A stretch of 64,000 nt of DNA. Origin: Cordilura impudica. Taxonomy: Eukaryota > Arthropoda > Insecta > Diptera > Scathophagidae. Both the position numbers and the translations under genes were made by a program. The notes beneath the pieces are model-generated. The model worked only from the letters and a program-made list of their open reading frames with translations, did no database searches and had not been told where the DNA came from. Position 1 is the first letter of the stretch, and each line of letters starts with the position of its first letter. The stretch spans positions 11,553,600 to 11,617,599 of the forward strand of contig OY821518.1 in NCBI GenBank assembly GCA_963682025.1, read 5' to 3'. Below, one piece after another: positions 54,481 through 64,000 of this stretch.

Positions 54481-55789
54481 TAGTGCTTCACTCCTACTTT
54501 GGTGGACCTCCGCGGTTTTTATAAGCTTTAAAGAAATAAATATCAATTTATTTATAACAATTAACAAATACAAACTGCTGCCACATCATAATTGCATGTT
54601 ATAATCATTGCAAAGGATTTAAAAAAAAATCAGAAGCGTCATGTCAGTCACAAACTAGTGTCATGTCAGTCACATTACAAAATACTTCTTTTTACTATAA
54701 TTTATTTTAGAATCCATGTTTTTTATATGCTTTATTAATAAACTCTTATATGAACTATAAACAACTGTTTCTTATTTGTCATACAAATAACTTCAGAGCT
54801 TTTATGCGTTTAACAAACATCCTCTAAAATTATGTCTGCTTTTTGCCCCCCAATTATTAATAACAATAATAATTTCTCACTTTTTCTAATTGTATATATG
54901 TTTTTCAGGTCCATCTGCATAATTTTGTATATTTTTATGGACAATGGAGAGCATTTACTGTATAATATTGAATTAGAAAGATCTCTGTTTGTCATGTCTG
55001 TCACTGTGGAATTCGTCCTATGAGGAACTTTTTCGACTTTCCAAATTTGGATTGCCTTTAACTTCTCTTACCATATATTCCGATCACAGAGATAATGGTT
55101 TTGCTTTTCTACCGGATGTGTTGGTAGACATTTTTGCTTCACAAGGCAAGTTTCCTATCAAATTCCCTGATAGTTTCTAATAACATTGGAAACATTTTTT
55201 TCGCAGAACTTTGATCCTTTGACCAACTTTTTGTATGACCAAGTTGCCTTTTTTTGAAAATTGTTAATAATTATGTCACCCATTTTAATCAAATTAATAA
55301 CAGATAGCTTGACGACCTCACTTTTTATATAGCTTTCACGGAACTGCTGATTTTGGGAATACGAGTACATGAGCTCAAGATTAAATACGTAACATTTACA
55401 TTTTTGACATGAATCTCCTTTTCTCTAAAGCTTAATAATGCTAAATGTCACACAGTCTGTTTGTATCAAGTAGCTTCTTAGTTGGCCAAGAGGCTTCAAA
55501 TGAAACTTAAGTGTGAAACTAAGAGTGGCAATGGTTAATGATTAGCCTTCTGGTAACCAACTTTGTTGAACGATTGGTAACTAAAATATTGTACGGAAGA
55601 CCGAATTAAAGACTCTTAGGACCATGACGGATGATTCATGCTACATAAGCATTAAGAATTTAGGGAAAAGGGATCTCGAAATTCTGTTAGTCATAGAGAA
55701 ATTTATGTCATTTCGCGACAAATAATTTTTAAAATTGCAAAGCCATCCAAAGCCACTGAGAAGAAATCTGTTGCCCATTTTTCTTGTAT
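54481..55789. other. Spacer with TGTCAGTCAC-type words
   Basis: Near 54640-54675 'GTCATGTCAGTCACA' occurs twice in 28 bases, with further variants at 53277 (CATGTCCGTCAC) and 54993 (CATGTCTGTCAC), on both sides of family Y. 55000-55180 has a 60-codon open frame without known similarity. No other feature. Confidence 0.5.
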
Positions 55790-56245
55790 TTTTATACCAC
55801 TGTGCAGAGGGTATATATCAGTTTGTCATTCCATTTGTAACGAATCAAAAAATGCAATTGCGCACCGATAAAGTATATATTCTTGATGTCCGTCCGTCCG
55901 TCTGTTCGTCTGTATATCTGTCTGTTGAAATCACGCTCATTCACAAAATAAACCTTACAGTTTATTACAATAATATTGTTTGTCATTATATCGAGCAGGT
56001 TGTTGCTGAAAATGGGCTTCATTGTGCCAAGATATGTTCAAGAATATGAAGGCACATCTGAAAAATTTAAAGAACTCAGTGTGCTTGTTGTAATAATTTA
56101 GCTAAAGTTTATCAAATTGTTACCTTTTACAATTATTTTGTTTACATGTAGATAGTGTAATAAGTCCAGATATTAATGTAATCGTAAAACCTATGTGGAG
56201 GGTATCAAAGAATCGACACAGCCGAATTTAACACTCTTATTTGTT
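55790..56245 (+). repeat. Fly repeat, alpha variant (copy 3)
   Basis: TTTATACCACTGTGCAGAGG, 'ATCAGTTTGTCATTCCATTT', (GTCCGTC/TCTG)n at 55887-55925, 'CGCTCATTCACAAAATAAAC', 'AAACCTATGTGGAGGGTATC', ending 'CACAGCCGAATTTAACACTC' and TTATTTG. The most complete alpha copy. Confidence 0.7.
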
Positions 56246-56690
56246 TATAATGATTTGTATTTCTTATTTGGTGTAATTTTTTTAATTTTATAATTCCCTA
56301 TGGGAAAATCATGCGATTCGATCCTACGACCTATCAGTTCTAAATGCCGATGTCAAAAGTTAATTTACCAATTACTCAGCCAATGAAATCGCCATTTAAT
56401 ATTGGCATACCATAGAACCAGTCCATACGACTTTTCCGTACGGTAGTGATAGGTTCCTCAAAATAACCGTGAACCGCAGGCTAACCTTCGTTGTTGGCTG
56501 ACCTTTTATTGGCTAGCCATTTTTATCTGCGTGTCCATGTAAATCTTGTAATCTGTTTTATTTATTTTCTATATCTTGTTATTGCCTTAGCAAAGTTAGA
56601 TTCAAGATCCCCTCTCGAAAAGAATGGTATAGGATTATGTATATTCAATCTAGACCAACTGTAATTTTATTACTTGTTAAATATTGGAAA
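56246..56690 (+). repeat. Eroded fly repeat (beta-like remnants)
   Basis: 'GCGTGTCCATGTAAATCTTG' and the closing lines 'GGTATAGGATTATGTATATT' and 'ATTTTATTACTTGTT' match the beta family; 56300-56500 is more GC-rich and unassigned. Confidence 0.4.
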
Positions 56691-57059
56691 GAGGATATAA
56701 TACCAGGGGTTTAAGTCTTGCGAAGAAGGTGCATTTTAGTGGATGCGTAATATTTCGTTGATTGCTTTTTCCTTTTCAGGATCTCAGGCCAACATTTTTT
56801 AGACCCTGGTCCAGAATATGCTTTTGAAATGATCTTTTGAATTCTGCCGCTATTCATATACGAACTCAGAGTTTCCCCAGTAAAACAAATTTCGACTTCA
56901 TATTCGGATTAAGCATGCTAAAGAACTTAAGAAAAGACTTGTGAAAATTATCCCACGTGTATTCCAAAAAACGGATGCCATTACATTGACTGTTTTGATT
57001 ATTTATTTGATTCAGTTTTGAAGCGATTGTCCCAGCAATTGTTTCATACATCGTTAAGA

Positions 57060-58560
57060 ATCCAAGCGAAAACTAGCACACAAGCTCCAGCTGAAAATAC
57101 TGCGACCAAGTGTGACAACACCAACAAAAACCATGTCTTACACAAATAGGTTGGTTAGGAGGGCAATGGAAATTCTGGGAGAAGTCATCGAACGAAAGGT
57201 TGAGGTACAGATAGTACATGTCAACCACATTACTGAGAAATCCAAGTGTGCTACAATGATATATGGAAGAGTAGCGGGTAGAACATGGGGATGTAAGCCC
57301 AGCATCCTATACTGAATTTACTCGATGATGGTCCGCCCCATCGTGACCTATGGAGCTATCGCGTGGGCCAAAAGAACAGATCTGAAGTGAACTCAAATGG
57401 AGTTAAGTAGAATACAAAGATTAGCGTGTATTGGGATAACGGGTGCAATGTGGACGGGCCCAACAGCATCACGAAAGGTACTCCTGGATGAAAGCCCACT
57501 ACATATAGTGGTGCAGAAGAAAGGCCTAGCAACAGCAATCAGTATCAAGGGGGATAAATCTATAACCAGGCTTTATGAAGGGCAGTGGAACCGAATAAGT
57601 CAAGTTAATGATTACTCCCTCCTAGATTGTCCCATGGACAGGACTGTGAAGAAATACGATTTCAAAAAAAACTTTGTTACAAAATTTAGCAATAAGAACG
57701 AATGGAGCAGTTTAAGTACAGCATATTCTCTAAAAGAAGATACAATCAAATGGTACATAGATGGGTCAAAAACCGAAAGTGGTACAGGGGCGGGAGTCTT
57801 CGGACCTAGAACCAAAGACATTGAGTCAATGGGAATACACACAACTATTTTCCAAGCAGAAATTTATGCCATCGATAGATGTGCACAAATTAACTTGAAT
57901 AGGAAGTACAAACGCGACATAACCATATTATCAGATAGTCCGGCTGCTAGGTCCTATGAAGTAGACTCTAAGTACGTATGGTACAGTCTACAGGAACTAA
58001 ATGAGCTAGAAAAACATAATAAAGTCAGCTTATGTTGGGTCCCGAGTCATATTGGGACTCAAGGTAATGAGCAAGCTGATGAGCGTCCACAGAATTAGTA
58101 GGGCCAAAACCGTTTTGTGGAATAGGACAAGGAATATATGAAGGCGTACTCAGAAAACTTGAGAATCATGCTAGACAAAAACTTTTCTCGAGCTACTTGG
58201 GCATAAGGCAATCCAAAATCTTGTTAGTAATTACAACAGTAAGATATATGAGTCATGCATTGGATTATCAAAGACTGCACTAAGAATACTAACCGGGATT
58301 TTAACTGGTCACTGTAGGCTCAGGGAACATCTGAGCAAATTAGGAGCATCTATGCATAAGAGAAAAAAGCATCTAGGTTCTTTCAAAATACTAGTTAGGT
58401 AATTAATATAAGTAGAACCAACCAACATCCTCGAGTTTCAGAGGGCTTCAGGGTTGGATGAGATTTGATAGGGACAACCTATTAACAGAGGGCAGTACAA
58501 TAGATCACTCGTCCCGGTACTTCAAACACCTCCTTTATACAATACAATACAATACAATAT
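57060..58560 (+). pseudogene. LINE fragment: RT end and RNase H, (ACAAT)n tail
   Basis: Starts within the C-terminal RT region ('GRTWGCKPSILY', 'MMVRPIVTYGAIAWAKRTD'). From 57397 a 234-codon frame holds 'LSRIQRLACIGITGAM' and an RNase H domain: 'WYIDGSKTESGTGAGVFG' (D), 'FQAEIYAIDRC' (E), 'ILSDSPAARS' (D), 'SLCWVPSHIGTQGNEQAD' (last acidic residue). After a stop at 58096 the tail is frameshifted ('GHCRLREHLSKLGA'). It ends at a (ACAAT)4 microsatellite (58538-58557), a tail type used by some LINEs instead of poly-A. The EN and most of RT are missing. Confidence 0.85.
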
Positions 58561-61187
58561 AGTGCTTACAGGGGTTAGTTAATAAAATCAACTCAGTTCT
58601 CCCTTACAAACGTGATTCTGGGTAAGCATTGTATTTTGCAGGGAACTTTCCAATAATAGTTCTGCTAGCTCGCGCTCTTTCAGTCGATGATTATCCAACA
58701 TCTTTTAATAGATTGTCTTCACCATATTTAGTATTCTTCTGTGTTGTTCGTCGCCTGTGATGGGGTTACAGCCTCACAGAAATTTGCAACCCAACACTTT
58801 ACTATTTGACAGCTTCACTAAGAGCTTCCAATATTGATGGCTGTCAAACAAATACTAAACAACAAAGCATCTTCAAACCAGAAATTTACATTTACAAGAT
58901 CGCCACTTTTCAGAAGAGTATTTTTTTCTTTCAAACAACTGATGCTATTCATACATCAGGTCAGGAAGTTCTGAGATCGCAAGTTCTGGTTTGCAGTTCA
59001 GATCAGATGTGATTACTACACAGGTCATATTTTAAATACAAATCAAATTTGAGTAAATTTTCTTTTGGTTTAAGCTTCAGTAAATATGGGGGGGCTATTA
59101 CTAAAAATAACGTTTGTTCTTGAGCCAAACGAAGCTTAAAAACAAATTTCAAATTGTAATGAACTCCATTTGCTAAAACATTTTAAACTACTTTTAAAAA
59201 ATGAGCAATCGTAATCACAATTTCACAACATTTATTGATTTCCTTCCAATTTTGGTATTCTTTTTTTTGGGGGGTTTCCTTTTTTTGCGGCATTTAATGC
59301 ATCCCTTGAGTAACACTTTGTGTAACGATTTGGGTTGGCAATTTAAACTCACTGCTCACATATATTCATCGCACTTATTGAGTAAACAATTTAGATTTTT
59401 TTTCCCCGTTGCTGTTGCTATTGCTGAACACAGCTTGCAATGATGTCGTCACTAACGCACAAACACAGACACGAAAGGGTGGGTGGCTACAAAAGGACTC
59501 AGGAATGGTTGTTTGTTTGATATTAATTTCATTTAGAAATGGTGATGATTGTTTTCAATTTTTGTTTTGTTTGTTTTTGGGGTTTTTTTATTTTCTTTTT
59601 GTTCTAGTATCACTGAGAGGGTAATTTTGAATGGACCAACAAGTGTTTAATCGTATTATATAGAACTGTTTAAATGTACAATCATGTCCAATAATGATTG
59701 TACATGATTTCTATGACAATTGCTGTTTCGCAATGAATGTGTGCAGAGTATTTAACTTTTATTTTATGATTATTGCTTAGTACGTTTTGAAGTTGCTTTT
59801 GTTATTTCTCTACTCCATCAACCAACACCCCGCTTCTCCCCCCCTATTCAAATGGAATAGCCTTTAAGTGCCAATAACATTTTAAATATTGTTTAAGTAA
59901 TTAAATTTATTATCTCATTGACTCATACACTTTAGTTTGCAAAAACATTTAATAGTTTTCGTTTAACATTGAAAACTGAATTATGGTCTCATTAAAATAT
60001 TTATTTTTATCTAAATGTCATTGAAAGATGGTGGCGGGCATATGTTTTGCAGGGTAGATCTTTGGTAAATATTTTTGGTTTCTTCAAGGGAACTATTAAA
60101 GTTTTGTGCATACTCGTATATGAATAAGTGCCCTTTAAAATTGTTGTAGACTATAAATCACTTTACAAAGTAATTTCTGATCTTCGAGTTTTGTAGTTAT
60201 TCGAAATTATGTTCTTAAGTATATGTGGGACAGTAATGTGAAGTGCTTTTAATTTGTATTATTTTGTAGTCCTAAATGATTCATATCTTGTGCATATTTT
60301 TAGAAAATGAGTTTATAAAACTAAAATTTAATTTATTAAAATATCAATGAGTATTCGACATCGACATAATTAGCAACGAAAATACTTACTGATTGTCTGT
60401 AAGTTTAAATGGCTTGATCGCCCAAATAAAAAATACGTGCTGCAATTTTGAAGGATAACAAACCGTAACGAATCATTTGAGATCCAAGGCTAAATTTGAG
60501 AAAATTTTGCATTTTAAACTAAACTTTTTGTAGGTATTTAATGAGGCTTTTTTAAGATTAGGAAACTAATATTTTGAAATTACTTTTCAAAATTTAACCC
60601 TTTTGTCTTTTTGGCGTCAGAATGTTCCAGTATTTGGAGAAAAAAAAAAAACAGAACATAAATTAAATTGTAAAAATATCTGCTTCATATCCTCAAATAC
60701 TTCAGAAATACTTTTTTTTTAATAAAAGATATTAAAGAAATAAATTGCGCAATATTTTTAAAAAATATGCGTATACAATTTTTTCTCAGCCCTTTAATGC
60801 CAAATGTTGCTTATAAATTTCCTAAATTTAAAGTACTGTTTTATATTATTTTATAATTATTCAAACTTGGGCGTATTTAGTATTTTTGTTTCATTATTTG
60901 TCTTTTGATTCATGTACTTAAGCAAGCATTTGTATCCGCCGCGAAGACGTCGGCTGTAATTTCTTAAAAAAATTTAAACTGTAAAAATTTTTTGCTTGAG
61001 AGCCATCTTCCGATCCACTTATTTCATCTCTGCGGCATGTGAAGTCAAGAAAAGAGTTAGAATCCAATAATTATAGTTCAGAAATGATTAGTCTATTAGA
61101 TATACCTTCTGTTATGAATTTTGATAATTATTTTGAAGAAATTTGAAAAAAGTAAATTCTAAAACACTTAATTTTTTTAATTTTGTT
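58561..61187. other. Spacer, possibly host intronic; one perfect hairpin
   Basis: About 2.6 kb, AT-rich. 59674-59705 is a perfect 12-bp stem (ATGTACAATCAT / ATGATTGTACAT) with an 8-nt loop. C-rich 'CTTCTCCCCCCC' lies at 59833. No protein or known repeat could be recognised. Confidence 0.45.
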
Positions 61188-61553
61188 GATGTGTAAACAT
61201 CTATACGCGCAGGGGGGTAAATTTCTATTTCACAATACAATCACAAAAACAGTGTAACATGTGAGTTCACATGTTACGCTGTGAGCCGTAAGACAAATCG
61301 GTGTGACTTATGATTGTATTGGTGAAAAAATCAAGATTATAAAATCGTTTCAGCTAATTCAACAACCCTTTACTGTAAAATGTTAAAAATTTCACAATAT
61401 AAACGTGTAACATATATATAATTCAACAACCCCACAAATTTGCTATAAGTGATACATAGGTGATGCTTTTTGTTTGATTTTAAAAAAGTGACATTAAAAA
61501 ATCTTTAATTACTAGATGTTTACATATCTCCGCTGTGATCGGACTCACATGAT
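61188..61553 (+). mobile_element. HINE-like element, copy 6 (array-less, intact ends)
   Basis: GATGTGTAAACATCTATACG start after T's, and the 5' block with CACAATACAATCAC. A ~32-nt near-perfect internal palindrome around 61250-61281 has arms CAGTGTAACATGTGAG and TTCACATGTTACGCTG. TATGATTGTATTGGTG and a short unique core without heptamers follow. Then come 'GTGATACATAGGTGATGC', ACTAGATGTTTACATATC, CTGTGATCGGACTCACAT with hairpin TGTGA/TCACA, and a T-run. 366 bp. Confidence 0.78.
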
Positions 61554-61927
61554 TTTTTTTTTTTATGGATAATAATTATTTTAAAAGAGAAACACAAAAA
61601 ATACAAAATCATGTTTTTTTTTTAATATAACTAAGCATCTAGAAGGCGTAGCACTTTGTTCAAACAGTTATTTCATTGATTGGGCATATCTATCTATCGG
61701 TCATATGCCTTTTAACTTATTTGATTATCTCAATTGGTTTCACGAGCAGGCGGTCAATAATCCGTAACTTTTGGACTGGATTAGAATTTTGATATGCGTT
61801 TTTTTTTTGTTTGGTAGCCTTTAAGTTTTGCTATAAAATATAAATATCGACCGATAATAAAAAAGTTATGGAGGGTTTAAAATACATTTTAATTTTTAGT
61901 TGAATTTTAGTAAAAAAAAGCTTTTTT

Positions 61928-62303
61928 GATGTGTAAACATCTATACGCGCAGGGAGGTATATTTCTATTTCTCAATACAATCACAAAAACAGCGTGACAT
62001 GTGAGCTCACATTTTACGCTATGAGCCGTAAGACAAATCGGTGTGACTTATGATTGTATTGGTGAAAAAATTATGATATAAAATTGTTTCAGCTAATTCA
62101 GCAACCCTTTGCTGTAAAACGACAAAAATTATACAATATAACCGTATAACACGATTATACACAAGTATAACCAGAGTCCCTGCAGTTGTTTGCTATAAGT
62201 GATATTATAGGTGGTGTTTTCTGTTTGATTTTAAAAAATTGACATAAATAATCTTTAATTACTAGATGTTTACACATCTGCCCTGTGATCGGACTCATAT
62301 GAT
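61928..62303 (+). mobile_element. HINE-like element, copy 7 (array-less)
   Basis: Same plan as copy 6: GATGTGTAAACATCTATACG after T's, the ACATGTGAGCTCACAT palindrome, TATGATTGTATTGGTG, a core lacking heptamers, 'GTCCCTGCAGTTGTTTGC', ACTAGATGTTTACACATC, and CTGTGATCGGACTCATAT with a T-run. 376 bp, same orientation, 374 bp after copy 6. The two cores are alike ('TTTCAGCTAATTCA.CAACC'), so this is the array-less form of the family. Confidence 0.78.
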
Positions 62304-62610
62304 TTTTATACCTTCCACTCCAGTGTGCAGAAGGTATATATAAGTTTGTCATTCCGTTTGTAATAATTAGAAAAAAATTTTTGGACCCCATAAAATGTAT
62401 ATATTTGTGATCCTTTTAACAACCGGAGTTGATATAGCGATGTCCGTCTGTCCGTCTGTGGAAATCACGATGACGGCATCAATCGGGCAGCTAGGCTGCT
62501 CGTTGACATAAAAAATGATTCACTATCATCCTGAAAAGTTTGCTGTTTAAAATCGTCCAAATCGGTCAATTAAGGCCCGAGATTTGAATGAAGAACTAAA
62601 AAAAGTCTTG
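62304..62610 (+). repeat. DINE-like fly repeat, gamma variant (copy 2)
   Basis: TTATACCTTCCACTCC, 'GCAGAAGGTATATATAAG', 'TTTGTCATTCCGTTTGTAAT', 'GATATAGCGATGTCCGTC', 'GGAAATCACGATGAC' and a 'CAAATCGGTCAATTAAGGCC' line. Starts exactly at the T-run end of HINE copy 7. Matches 6005-6290 in block order. Confidence 0.6.
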
Positions 62611-64000
62611 AAAAAATATAATTATCTATGTTGTTCTTGTCACGATCGCGCCCCCAATAGTGCAGCTACAGTGATCATTTTTAGTGTGAATGATTCACCA
62701 AATTCATGGGAAGATTTCTATTTCAAAAATCATTAAAATCGGTGGAACAGGTCCAGGGAAATTTCTGAAAAATTAAAAAAAAAATTAAAAATATGATGTT
62801 TCTATATTGTTCATGTTGTTATTCTAAATGTTGTGTTGTTGTCATAGCTGAACTTGTTGTTTTTGTGGTCGTTGTGGTAATAATATAATAAAAACTAACC
62901 CTTTATACATTTTTTTATTAACTCTGGTAGAAAATTTTAAAAGTTTCCATTGTTTTGGCATCACTAAAAACAATTTGTTAGATCATTCCTGTTATTAACA
63001 CGAACCTACCTGCAAAATTTCAGATCGAATGGGTCACGAGTAAGGGGTTAAAATCGATCCAAAATTTTTTCGACAAGCAGACACTGCGAGTTAATATATG
63101 TAAAGGGAGTAAAAATTCACCAGCATCTAAAGCAAATAATGCTAAAATACCTAGTTGTTAATAAAAAAAAACAACAATGTAAATTTAGCAAAAAAAAATT
63201 TTATGTATTAATTTATTTAAAGAGAAAAACACAAAAATAACGTTTGATGTTGTATTTTTTGTGAGTAATATTTACATATAGATACATGAACATATTAAAT
63301 AATACAAATAATATACATATATTATTTATATGTATATCCATAACAACTGCATGTTAGAAATAAATCGTATATTATTTCATTTACATAAAATTCTGCAATA
63401 TTTTGTTGTGGAGAAAATACATTTATTTTGCATTAACAGAGTGTCACTTCATTTTGCTCAGCGTGACTATGCCACAGTAGATGGCGCCACAATTTTTGTT
63501 TGTTCTAAATAGCTTTGCAATAGTTATTTCTATTTTAACATGAATGTCAATATTTTCAACTAGATATCATACAGAACAATGTTAGGAGTATACACGGGCT
63601 GGTCTATTATTTCATATGTTTTTTCATTATTCTTTTACAAATATGAACATAAGTTTGGCATATTAATTTTTGTTGTCTTCACAAAATAGAGTTACCGACT
63701 TCATCAATGAGTTTTTTGCTTTCAAAACAGTTCTACATAGTCATATAGAATTATTATTCTGCTTTGCCTACAAAATATCTGATTGCGATTCAGAGGCGGA
63801 TTTAGGCCTGCTCCTTTCCTAGGCACTCTTTAATATGCCGCCCTTTTTGATAAAATAGGAGTGATTATCAAAAAAAAAAAAACATACAATTTTTTAATAA
63901 TTAAATTATTGTGTATTAATTTTTATTAATTTAGATACATACATACTATATATACGTTTTTTTTAATTCACATATAATTAATCTTATATTTTGGCCAATT
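62611..64000. other. Spacer; possible transposon end near 63793
   Basis: AT-rich with TTGTTGT runs near 62810-62850. At 63793 'CAGAGGCGGATTTAGGCC' looks like a DNA-transposon end (many insect elements start CAGNGGCGGAT), and GCCGCCC follows at 63838, but no partner lies in the window. Confidence 0.4.

Noticed and set aside
54989..55180. 63-codon frame (MSCLSLWNSSYEELF...)
   Set aside because: No recognisable homology and short enough to be chance in a low-stop stretch near the family Y relic.
63793..63850. CAGAGGCGGATTTAGG as the end of a hAT-like or other DNA transposon
   Set aside because: Looks like a real end but no partner, target duplication or coding sequence is inside the window; kept only as a remark.

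Overview
The window is AT-rich, repeat-choked, non-coding DNA from an insect, most likely a dipteran and probably a calyptrate fly (blowfly or house-fly relatives). That assignment is inference. It rests on several families of short repeats built around 'ATACCC' ends and tandem GTCCGTC/TCTGTCTG blocks (typical of fly DINE-1-like elements), on Jockey-like, RNase-H-bearing and other LINE fragments, on Tc1/mariner, piggyBac and hAT relics, and on (CAA)n-rich spacers of the kind seen in fly introns. No host protein-coding exon, rRNA or intact tRNA could be supported. The window reads as a large intron or an intergenic/pericentromeric block.

Layout. 1-8.6 kb: a hAT element (1105-4824) split by a HINE-like rolling-circle element carrying an ATTTTTN heptamer array, then a second array-bearing copy and fly repeats. 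10.5-14.6 kb: a Tc1 relic holding a Helitron, a small MITE in a fly repeat, and a broken piggyBac transposase. 15.4-22.8 kb: more HINE, Helitron and tRNA-SINE-like copies, and a 2,445-bp unknown DNA element (20337-22781) that landed inside a HINE and carries the start of a spliced gene. 23-31 kb: two more Tc1 relics, two copies of an unassigned transposase-like gene ('family X'), and a nearly complete 4.1-kb Jockey-like LINE with an intact ORF1. 31.6-38 kb: fragments of three LINE lineages. 41.5-44.8 kb: a 3.3-kb transposon with ~500-bp terminal inverted repeats, a TTA target duplication and a three-exon family X gene. 45.4-46.8 kb: three Helitrons head to tail. 47-48.4 kb: a ~123-bp satellite made of 10-bp subrepeats. 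50.4-55 kb: a MITE derived from the long-TIR transposon, a mariner-like relic, a TTAA-flanked MITE and a second unassigned coding family ('family Y'). 57-58.6 kb: a LINE fragment with RNase H. 61-62.6 kb: two array-less HINE copies.

The best candidate for something undescribed is the long-TIR transposon at 41480-44774. It links an uncharacterised arthropod protein family (cysteine-pair N-terminus, possible RNase-H-like D...D...E core) to defined ends, a TSD and a non-autonomous derivative 6 kb away. The HINE-like family, with sub-terminal inverted repeats, a nested internal palindrome and optional heptamer arrays, is the second strongest structure. All alignments here were made by eye; boundaries marked approximate may shift by several bases.
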